Assembly: GCA_964646075.1 (NCBI GenBank)
Contig: CAZYBZ010000008.1
Location: forward strand, 1 to 18,284
From: JAYENY01 sp964646075
GTDB taxonomy: Bacteria > Patescibacteriota > Minisyncoccia > Minisyncoccales > PEYH01
DNA length: 18,284 bases
Direction: 5' to 3'
The notes under the pieces are model-generated. The model saw only the letters and a program-made list of their open reading frames with translations. It did not search any database and was not told the DNA's origin. Below are positions 5,813-13,200 of the stretch, piece after piece (within the stretch, counting starts at the first letter, position 1; each line of letters opens with the position of its first letter). The translations under genes were made by a program, and so were the position numbers.

Positions 5813-6604
5813 ATGAAAGCAGAAAATATAGAGAAGTTTAAAGTACGGTACGGCTATGAAAAAGAGGGTTTTTGGTTACCAAGAGTGACTACTATCACAA
5901 GCGTCGTTTCCAAACCAGGTCTCTTTAGATATTATGCCCAGCATAATAATTTTATCTCTGCTCAGAACGCTTTAAATCATTCTGCCGAATGGGGCACTGC
6001 TGTCCATAAGGCTGTAGAAATGTTTTTAAAAGACGTGAAGCATCGACCAGAAGAAAAGATCTTGCATTCAGTAGGGGCATTTCGAGATTGGCAAAACCAG
6101 AATATGGTTAGAATCTTTAATCCAAAAGATGATATTGAGAAGACGATTTTTGATTTAGATAATTTTTATGCTGGCACCCTGGATATTTTAGCTGAAGTCA
6201 ATGGGGTTTTAGGAATTCTAGATATTAAAACAGGAGCTGGAATCTGGGATGAATATGGATTGCAGCTAGCCGCATATATGAATGCCTATAATAAGAATAC
6301 TCCTGTTAAAAAACAGGCTAAGACTCGTTGGATATTGCGATTAGACCAATTTGAACAATGCGTAATTTGCGGAGCGAAAAAGAGAGTGAAAAGTGGTAAA
6401 CCAAAAGTTACCGGAGGAAAGAAAGATTGCGGTCATCAATTCTCTCAGACTAAGGGAGTTTTTGAATTTAAGGAATTGAGTGGTTTTAAAGAAGATTTGC
6501 AAGGATTTTTGAGTGCCAAAAAACTTTGGGAATGGTGCAATAGAAATTATTTAAAGGAGATAGTGAATTATCCCCAAAACAAAAAAACACAAACATTATT
6601 TTAA
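5813..6604 (+). CDS. PD-(D/E)XK superfamily nuclease with zinc-finger-like insert
   Basis: A 263-aa protein of the RecB/Cas4-like exonuclease class. The core signature is visible: EWGTAVHKAVE (conserved His helix), YAGTLDILAEV (Asp), GILDIKTG (D-x-K), then EYGLQLAAYMNAY (the QxxxY helix). These place two Mg-binding acids, the catalytic Lys and the conserved Gln/Tyr as in RecB-type nucleases. After the core is an insert with CVIC...DCGH, a probable Zn site (three Cys and one His), which could help hold DNA or a partner. No C-terminal Fe-S cysteine cluster is seen, unlike the helicase-nuclease 0.8 kb upstream. The frame can begin at a TTG at 5789, but that lies in an AT-rich repeat; the ATG at 5813, preceded by AGAAG, is the better start. 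The substrate is unknown; the family suggests single-strand or end-processing activity. Confidence 0.8.
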   Translation: MKAENIEKFKVRYGYEKEGFWLPRVTTITSVVSKPGLFRYYAQHNNFISAQNALNHSAEWGTAVHKAVEMFLKDVKHRPEEKILHSVGAFRDWQNQNMVRIFNPKDDIEKTIFDLDNFYAGTLDILAEVNGVLGILDIKTGAGIWDEYGLQLAAYMNAYNKNTPVKKQAKTRWILRLDQFEQCVICGAKKRVKSGKPKVTGGKKDCGHQFSQTKGVFEFKELSGFKEDLQGFLSAKKLWEWCNRNYLKEIVNYPQNKKTQTLF

Positions 6605-6635
6605 TAAATTTTTTTCTAAAGTTGTAAATCTTTTG

Positions 6636-6664
6636 TTGTCAAAAATTTTTTAATTTGTTAAGAT
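6636..6664 (+). promoter_or_regulatory. Candidate promoter for the pilin-like operon
   Basis: TTGTCA (6636-6641; five of six matches to the -35 consensus) is followed after 17 bp by TAAGAT (6659-6664; four of six). A GATAAT lies 3 bp further on. It sits in the 113-bp AT-rich gap ahead of the first operon gene and is the only good candidate there, so it may drive the genes from 6718 onward. Confidence 0.5.
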
Positions 6665-6717
6665 AATAAAAGAAGGAAATTGAAAAGGTCGTTTCTTTAA
6701 AAATTAAAAAATAAACT

Positions 6718-6966
6718 ATGAATAAAAAAATTCTTTTTGGTTTTTTAATAGCTTCTTTGTTAGTTTTATTGATTGCTATCTTGGTACATATTAGAAGGAC
6801 AGAAGTGCCTGTTCAAGAGAATAATCAAGAAAATCAAGAGATAGTAACTCCTGAAATTCCTGAGGATCAAGTAGCTCCTGATCTTCTTGAAGCTCACCCG
6901 GTACCTGGTGAGGGAGATATAATTATAGTACCAATTCCAATAATAATAGAGGGAGAGCAAGAATAA
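6718..6966 (+). CDS. Small single-TM protein with acidic, Pro-rich tail
   Basis: An 82-aa product not assigned to a family. A short basic N-terminus (MNKK) precedes one strongly hydrophobic helix (residues 5-24). Then comes an acidic tail rich in Glu, Gln and Pro (QENNQENQEIVTPEIPEDQ) that ends in a hydrophobic PIPIII stretch. It is either an anchored protein with an outward-facing tail or a secreted peptide; no lipobox Cys is seen. The ATG lacks a Shine-Dalgarno. It is the first gene of the plus-strand run leading into the pilin-like genes, with 23 bp to the next, so a helper role there is possible but unproven. Confidence 0.55.
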   Translation: MNKKILFGFLIASLLVLLIAILVHIRRTEVPVQENNQENQEIVTPEIPEDQVAPDLLEAHPVPGEGDIIIVPIPIIIEGEQE

Positions 6967-6989
6967 AGATAGGTTAAAATAATAGGATT

Positions 6990-7814
6990 GTGAAGATATC
7001 ATTTAAAAAATTAGGCTGGATTTTTGGTTGTCTGGGAACAATTTTGTTTTTAGCTTTTCTTCTTTTTCCCCAATTGAGAGATTTCTTTTTAAGAGAAAAT
7101 CGACAAGAAATTGAAGCACAAAATAAGATTGAGATTCCGAGGCCTGATTTTTCTCTAAAACAAGGACTTAAAAATTTTGGCCCCCATGAAGTTATCGACC
7201 TCTATTTTTTCTCTCACGAGGGAGTGGGCTTTGTTTACAGAGAAGGGGGAAGTTATTACGCTTATATAAACCGGGAGGTTTTTGGGCCCTATGAGGCGAT
7301 TGATTCATTAAGATCAGTTGGTGGGGTTTTCTCTTTTAGATATCAAAAAGCTGGTCAAAAATATTTAAAGGTTGGCGAAGAAGTTTTTGGTCCTTATCAA
7401 GACATCAGAAGTTTCCATCCCGTTGGCTTTGCTCGTTTTGGAATAATCTACAAAGAAGCAAGGAGCTGGTATTTATCGATAGAAGACATAACTAGAGGCC
7501 CTTATCAGGAGATTGGCAGGGTAAGAGGATTTAGAGATAAGTTGATTATTTCCTATAAGATTAATGATCTTTGGTATTTAAGAATTGGAGAAGAGGTAGT
7601 GGGACCATTTGAAAAGATTGGTGTTATTACTATTTCTGGCGATACCTTAGCATATACTTACAAAAGAGAAGGGAGTTGGTTTGTAAGGATAGATGAGCAA
7701 AGATATGGTCCTTTTGAGAGAGTTGATTCCTTAAGGCTAGTTGGGGATCTTTTTATCTTTAGATATTTCAAGGAAGGAAAATGGTATTTAATCACAAATT
7801 TGCCAGAGTTTTAA
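6990..7814 (+). CDS. Membrane-anchored protein with six 35-residue GPY repeats, probable six-bladed beta-propeller
   Basis: The 274-aa product begins at GTG with a TM helix at about residues 9-28 and a linker to residue 62. From residue 63 to the end it is filled by six repeats of 35-36 residues starting at about 63, 98, 133, 169, 204 and 239. Each starts with FGPY-like residues (FGPH, FGPY, FGPY, RGPY, VGPF, YGPF), then a turn, a (F/I)xYxxxGxWYLxIGEEV pair of strands, and the next GP. Six equal beta-rich repeats filling the domain exactly suggest a closed six-bladed propeller outside the membrane. The repeats resemble WG/KWG-type repeats but are not identical to a family I can name. The stop overlaps the next gene by 34 bp, so translation is probably coupled to the GspH-like pseudopilin. 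A scaffold or ligand-binding partner of the pilus is the likeliest role, as inference. Confidence 0.75.
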   Translation: MKISFKKLGWIFGCLGTILFLAFLLFPQLRDFFLRENRQEIEAQNKIEIPRPDFSLKQGLKNFGPHEVIDLYFFSHEGVGFVYREGGSYYAYINREVFGPYEAIDSLRSVGGVFSFRYQKAGQKYLKVGEEVFGPYQDIRSFHPVGFARFGIIYKEARSWYLSIEDITRGPYQEIGRVRGFRDKLIISYKINDLWYLRIGEEVVGPFEKIGVITISGDTLAYTYKREGSWFVRIDEQRYGPFERVDSLRLVGDLFIFRYFKEGKWYLITNLPEF

Positions 7815-8266
7815 AAAGAGGAGAAGGATTTACTCTCATTGAGCTTATAATCACTGTTGCTCTTTTAACTATAATCTTTTCTCTTGGTCCCTTTCTCGAT
7901 GTAGCTGTTTTGAGAGATTTCCAAATTTCTCAAGAAGCAGGTCACCTAGAGGGCAATTTAAGGGGACTACAGTTTTTGGCTCTTCATCAGAAAAATGATT
8001 CTGCTTTTGGCATAAAGTTTTCTGAAGATAGATATCTTCTTTTTGAAGGACCTTCTTTTGCTCGGAAAAATGAAATTTTTAGGATTCATCTTCTGCCAGA
8101 AGGCTTTATAATAAGTGGACCAGAAGAGATTATTTTTGAAAAAGTTACTGGTAAGCCTTCTTGGGAGGGAGTGATCAGGATATCAGAAACAGCAAAAGGA
8201 GGAATTGTCCTTCATAGAAGAGAAGTAAGCATAAATTTTGTAGGAAACATTGAAACTTTAAGATGA
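7781..8266 (+). CDS. GspH/FimT-like type IV pseudopilin
   Basis: The N-terminus KRGEG|FTLIELIITVALL is a textbook class III prepilin signal: Gly16 before the cleavage site, N-methylated Phe17 after it, and Glu at +5 (E21) for assembly, followed by a hydrophobic helix. The 161-aa length and a C-terminal domain of short strands fit the GspH/FimT minor pseudopilins that prime pilus or type II secretion pseudopilus assembly. The prepilin peptidase that would process it is not in this window. The ATG has a good AGGAAGG site (7771-7777), although it lies inside the previous gene by 34 bp. Its stop overlaps the next start as ATGA. It is the first of four to five adjacent pilin-type genes in the H-I-J-K order. 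Confidence 0.85.
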   Translation: MVFNHKFARVLKRGEGFTLIELIITVALLTIIFSLGPFLDVAVLRDFQISQEAGHLEGNLRGLQFLALHQKNDSAFGIKFSEDRYLLFEGPSFARKNEIFRIHLLPEGFIISGPEEIIFEKVTGKPSWEGVIRISETAKGGIVLHRREVSINFVGNIETLR

Positions 8267-9339
8267 AATTTAAAAAATCTTCAGGCCAAATATTATTAGA
8301 AATTTTAATTTCAGTTGCTTTATTTACTTTTTTGGCTTTCTCGGTTGCTCCGGCTTTAAGAGATATCACTAATGTTTTAGTAGGTGATATCAAAAGACAA
8401 AGAGCAGTCTATTTGGGAAGAGAAGGCCTTGAAGCGGTTAGAGCGATAGCTGAGGCTGATTTTAGTAAATTAAGAGAAGGAAATCATGGTTTAAATATTT
8501 CAAATTGGAGTTGGGAATTTTTAGGAAAAAGCGACCGAGAAAGTGACTTTATTCGTCAAATCAATATTAAAGACCAGAAAGCCTTTGAGGAACTAAAGAG
8601 AGCTAGCGTTAGGATTGAATGGGAAGAGGCTCTATTTAAAAATCAAAACTTTTCTATTCTTTATCAATATTTTGTTAATCCTGAAATTTTTGCCATAGAA
8701 CTTAATCTAAACAGCTATTTAATGGGACAGCCAATTCCTTGGCAAGCTCTTTCTTATACAATTTTACTTTCCGTAAAGCCAGGAGAGATAATTCAAGAAG
8801 AGGGAGCAACTCTTTTTGGTAGTCAAGATATTTCTCAAGTAGTGGAGTTTACTCAGTTTCTTCAAATTGAGATTGATGGAGCCGCAAATTATCAAATTAG
8901 AATTGGAGAAAATACTTTTTTAATTGGTCCTGTTTCTAATAGATGGTCTCAGTTAGCAGTTACTTGGAACGGCCTTAATCTGAAAACTTTTTATAATGGT
9001 CAGAAGACGACTTCTCAAATATTATCCCCAGAAAAGGGGAATATAGCCTTCAAAAATTATCTTTTAGGAATTTCGGGAGACAGAAGAAAAAGCTTTAAAG
9101 GGGTTTACAAAAATTTAATGATTTTTGAAAGAGCTTTAAGCAGCAAAGAGGTCTCGGACTTATTTTCTGGGCGAAGACCATCCCTAGAGGGCTTGAAGCT
9201 TTATTGGAGAATGGAAAAAGGAGAAGGGAGCTTAGTCAAAGATTTTGGGCCCTTTAATGTTTTTGGCAATATCACTGGTCAGCCTGTCTGGCGAGAGATT
9301 CTAAATCTTTTTTCCTGGGAGAAAGTAGCTGATTTTTAA
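8263..9339 (+). CDS. Type IV pilin-like protein (GspI position) with LamG/concanavalin-like domain
   Basis: A 358-aa protein with prepilin signal SSG|QILLEILISVALF (cleavage after G8, Glu13 at +5) and a hydrophobic helix. The pilin-like part runs to about residue 180, much larger than a GspI/PilV alone. Residues about 180-305 look like a LamG/concanavalin-type jelly roll: WSQLAVTWNG, FYNGQ, GISGDRRKSFKGVYKNLMIFERALSSKEVSDLF. After this, LKLYWRMEKGEGSLVKDFGP (near 312) resembles the opening of a second LamG domain (usually YWxFDEGSGxxxxDxSG) that ends early. Such domains bind glycans or proteins, so the subunit could display a binding head on a pilus tip; that is inference. It starts at the ATGA overlap with the GspH-like gene. 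Confidence 0.8.
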   Translation: MKFKKSSGQILLEILISVALFTFLAFSVAPALRDITNVLVGDIKRQRAVYLGREGLEAVRAIAEADFSKLREGNHGLNISNWSWEFLGKSDRESDFIRQINIKDQKAFEELKRASVRIEWEEALFKNQNFSILYQYFVNPEIFAIELNLNSYLMGQPIPWQALSYTILLSVKPGEIIQEEGATLFGSQDISQVVEFTQFLQIEIDGAANYQIRIGENTFLIGPVSNRWSQLAVTWNGLNLKTFYNGQKTTSQILSPEKGNIAFKNYLLGISGDRRKSFKGVYKNLMIFERALSSKEVSDLFSGRRPSLEGLKLYWRMEKGEGSLVKDFGPFNVFGNITGQPVWREILNLFSWEKVADF

Positions 9340-9362
9340 ATTTATTTCTAATCACTAAACCT

Positions 9363-9373
9363 TATAATATAAT
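9363..9373 (+). promoter_or_regulatory. Overlapping TATAAT boxes directly ahead of a start codon
   Basis: Two overlapping perfect -10 words (9363-9368 and 9368-9373) lie 2 and 7 bp before the ATG at 9376, with no Shine-Dalgarno. Transcription from them would begin at or near the start codon, giving a leaderless mRNA. No good -35 is seen, so the site may be fortuitous in AT-rich DNA. Confidence 0.35.
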
Positions 9374-9375
9374 TT

Positions 9376-9867
9376 ATGAATCAAAAAGGAGTTACCCTAA
9401 TTGAAATTTTAATTTATTCTTTTTTATTGACTTTAGCGATTACTCTAATGATTGGTACTATGACGAATTTCTTTTTTGTTCAAGGAATATTTTTAACGAG
9501 AGAAGAGGTAACAAGAAGTATTGCTCATTTCCTGGAAGACGCGACTAGAGAAATTCGTCAGGCGGATCAGATTATTTATCCAAAAGCCAGAAGTTATTCT
9601 TCTAGAATTTCTTTTAAAAGAGAACACAAAATTTTATCATTTAGATTAGAAGATGGTATTATCATTAAGGAAGTTGAAGGGAGAAGTCTCCCGTTAACAC
9701 CAAAAGCTCTAGAGATAAAAACTCTAAGATTTTTCCATTTAAAACAGTCGCCAGATTCCCCTAGTTCTGTTAAAATAGAATTAGATGTTAAATATCGGAA
9801 TCCTTTGGCGATAAGAGAATATGAATTTTTTACCACTTACCAAACAACGGTCACCCAAAGAAGGTGA
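9376..9867 (+). CDS. PilW/GspJ-like minor pilin
   Basis: The 163-aa product begins with a very short leader and a canonical prepilin signal, MNQKG|VTLIEILIYSFLL (Glu10 at +5), then a long hydrophobic helix. The following segment, EEVTRSIAHFLEDATREIRQADQI, is the amphipathic second half of the pilin helix typical of PilW/GspJ proteins. It is followed by beta-rich sequence (SRISFKREHKILSFRLEDGIIIKEV). Length and helix-then-strands order fit GspJ/PilW. It sits third in the minor pilin series, 36 bp after the LamG-bearing pilin, and its 3' end overlaps the next gene by 47 bp. It would be processed by prepilin peptidase and added to the tip complex. There is no Shine-Dalgarno. Confidence 0.82.
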   Translation: MNQKGVTLIEILIYSFLLTLAITLMIGTMTNFFFVQGIFLTREEVTRSIAHFLEDATREIRQADQIIYPKARSYSSRISFKREHKILSFRLEDGIIIKEVEGRSLPLTPKALEIKTLRFFHLKQSPDSPSSVKIELDVKYRNPLAIREYEFFTTYQTTVTQRR

Positions 9868-10216
9868 GCGAGGATTGATTCTTTTAACAGCAGTTATTGT
9901 TTTAGCTGGCATTATTTTAGTCCTATTGATTAGTACATATTTTTCGATTAATGCAATTAGGTGGCAGGCTTTTGCTTTACCGAGAGCAAGTCAATCTTTT
10001 GCTAATGCTGAAAGTTGTTTAGCAATATTAACTTCTAAATTAAGCGTTAGTCCAGCTTACAATACTCAGGGAAATTGGCGAGAGCTTCGGAAAGGTGATA
10101 TTTTTTGTCGTTATTTTATTGAAGACAAGGACGGACAAAAGACAATCAAAATAGAGAGTTCTTTCTCGGATTTTTTCCGAAAAATTTTCGTTCAATTAGA
10201 GATGGTAAAAAAATAG
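9821..10216 (+). CDS. PilX/GspK-like minor pilin
   Basis: A 131-aa product with leader KEGERG|LILLTAVIVLAGIILVLLI: Gly18 could be the cleavage site, but the +5 residue is Thr23, not Glu. PilX- and GspK-type minor pilins commonly have a less standard, Glu-poor start (often G-x-A-L), so this fits that class. The missing Glu5 suggests a tip position that does not need to dock onto a previous subunit. The remaining 85 residues hold FANAESCLAILTSKL, like the conserved A-E-S segment of PilX, and a second Cys in IFCRYF. The two Cys may form a disulfide. The ATG lies 47 bp inside the PilW-like gene; 3 bp separate its stop from the giant pilin-like gene, so tight translational coupling is expected. 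Confidence 0.72.
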   Translation: MNFLPLTKQRSPKEGERGLILLTAVIVLAGIILVLLISTYFSINAIRWQAFALPRASQSFANAESCLAILTSKLSVSPAYNTQGNWRELRKGDIFCRYFIEDKDGQKTIKIESSFSDFFRKIFVQLEMVKK

Positions 10217-10219
10217 ATT

Positions 10220-13200
10220 ATGAAAAACACGATATCTAAAAATGGCTTTACTTTAGTTGAACTTTTTATTGTTATGGCCATTATCGCTATTTTAGCGACT
10301 GGAGTTATTGTGGCAATGGACCCTGTTACTCGTTTTGCTCAAATGAGAGATATGGAGAGAAAGGAGAATTTGGAAAGAATCTATTCAGCCACCCAGCAGA
10401 AGCTGTTGATGGGAGAGGGGGCGTGGCGGGATTGTCCAGATATTCCTTTTGAGCCGACATATATTGGTAGGGCTCAAGGAAATTTTAATTTATATGATTG
10501 TCTTATCCCCAGATATCTTTCAGAGGAACTTCATGACCCAAAAGATGGTGATGGTGAAAATTCTCGCTATGAGATTTGGCGAACCGGCCTTGGAAGAATT
10601 GGGCTTAGGGCGCGAAGAGAAAGACCAGCTGGCTATATTATTGTCGGCGCCTTGCCAACATTACCGATTGTAACGACTATGAGACCGAGTAGTATCACTG
10701 ATATGTCGGCCAAGACGGGAGGAAAGGTTCACCATCAGGGTGATTCAGAGATTACTAAAAGAGGAGTTGTCTTTGATACAATGCCTCGGCCGACAATTGA
10801 AGACCGCAAGATTGTCGCTGGAGCTGGCTTAGGCGTATTTGAAGTAAATTTATTTGACCTTGAATCTGAAACGACCTATTATGTGCGAGCTTTTGCCATC
10901 AACGGCAGTGGAATTGCCTATGGTCCAGAATATTCTTTTCGAACCCAAATACCAGTTTATCCTAGAGTCAGAACTTTAGAAGCGACAGAGACTAGAGTTC
11001 ACTCTTCTGTTTTAGAGGGAAAAATTTTATCTTTAGGTCAATACACTTTCGTTTCAGCTTTTTTTCAATATCGGAGAAAGGGAGAAAGTGGTTGGCCAAG
11101 GGAGACTCTAAAAATTAGAATTGCCCGAACAGGTGTTTTTTCTCAGCGAGTAGGCGGCTTAAACGAGGAGACAACTTATCAGTTTAGGTTTTTAGTTGAC
11201 TATCCCGTTGGCACAGCCGAAGGTAAGTCTTTAGAGTTCACGACTCTTTCTACTGACCCAGTAGTTGAAACTTTACGAGAGAGAGATATTACTTGGCACT
11301 CAGCGACATTAAAAGGAAAACTAATCTCTTTAGGTATCCATTCTGAGGTTAATCTTTATTTTCTTTACAGACAAACTGGTGAACCAACTTGGCTGAAGAC
11401 AGCTTCTGTTAGAAGAACAGGGCCTGGTGATTTTTCAGCCGAGATTTCTAGATTAAGAACAGAGACAGAATATGAATTTAAGATAGTTGCCAGCCATAAT
11501 GGAAAGACAGTCGAAGGGGCAATTGTACCATTTTTTACCTTACCAATTCCTCCACCAAGCATAGAAACTTTATACGCGCGCTCAAATGTTCAGCCAGGTT
11601 TCTTTGAAGTCACTCTTAAAGGGAATCTAATTACACTTGGCGGATATCGTTCGGTGGCTGGTTATTTTCGTTACCGAGAAAAAGGGGCTATTGATTGGCA
11701 AATAATTGCCCCCAAGATTACTTTAAGCGAAACTGGTCACTTTACTCAAATAGTGACTGGCCTTAAGTTAAATACAATTTATCAATTTGAGGCGGTAGCC
11801 GACTTTAATGGCGAAACAACAGGGGGAGGAGTTTCAGATTTTACTACCCCAACAGGTGAACCAAGAATTGAAACAATAGCGGCCGAAGTAATCGGTCGAA
11901 CAGCGACTCTAAGAGGAAGCTTAGCCTCTCTTGGAGTCTATCCTGAAGTTCAAGCATACTTTCAGTTTAGAAGACTTGGTGACAATCTTTGGCAACAAAC
12001 TCAGAAAGGGTCAATGACAGCAACAGGAATTTTTAAGGCAACAGTACCAGGCTTTGATAGTGATGCAACTTATCAATTTTTGGCTTTAATAAATTATAAT
12101 GCCAAGACTGTTCGAGGCCACATCTTACACTTTACAACCGAGAAAGATCCAGTAATAATCTCAACTTTAGGGGCGACCTATATCACCGTTGAGACAGCTA
12201 CTTTGAATGCTCAGTTAACTAGTCTTGGCGATTATCTTTCAACTAATGTTTATTTTGAGTTTAGAAAATTAGGAATACCCACATGGAAGAGAACGGAGAG
12301 AAGGAAAATGACAGCTCCTGATAATTTTAGAGCGATTATTCCTGGCCTTGAGATAAATACAACCTATGAATTCCAATCTTTGGCCGATTATAATGGAAAA
12401 CTAGCCGAGGGTGGCATCAGAACTTTTACTACTTCTGTAGATGGAGCTAAGGTAGCGACTAAACCAGCGACTGCCATTGAGACTGATGCCGCTCTCTTAC
12501 ACGGTAAAATCACTTATTTACATGGTTATCCAAGGGTTGAAGTCCATTTTAGATATCGAGAATTAGGAGTTGAAAAATGGTTAGAGACAAGCCCTCAGAC
12601 TCTATTCGGCAGAGAGGTTTTTAATCATCCGCTTGCTGGCTTAAAAGAAAATATTCAATATCAGTTTCAGGCAGTGGCCTCTTATAATGCCAAGAGAGTT
12701 TATGGAGAGCTTTTAACCTTTAAAACCTTGGATTCAGTAAAAATCAGAACTAAACCAGCAACCAATATTAGTCATTTTAATGCTAGTTTAAAAGGAGAAA
12801 TTATCTCTCTGGGCAGTTTCCCTCAGGCAGAAGTTTATTTCCAGTATCGAAAGAAAGGTACTCCTCCAGCTCCTTGGCTGACAGCACCGATTCCAGCGAC
12901 AACAAAAACCTTGGTTGGTTCTTTCTCCTTTACGGTAGCAAATCTTTCTTCGGATACTACTTATGAATTTCGGATGATAGCCGATTATCAAAACAAGATA
13001 ACTGGTAGAAATTACCAAACCGAAGGGAATATTTTGCTTTTTACTACCCCTAAAGTACCTGTTGAGGTTGAGACCCTACCTTTAGGTATAAATGATTTTA
13101 CTGGTAATACTGCCACCCTAAGAGGAAGAATCGTCTCTTTGGGGGACTACACTTCAACCCAGGTTTTCTTTAGGTTCAGACAACCTGGTCGCCCTTGGAG

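Noticed and set aside
10449..10673. Plus-strand frames inside the giant pilin gene (also near 13461)
   Set aside because: Out-of-frame shadows of a gene with clear domain structure; no start signals.
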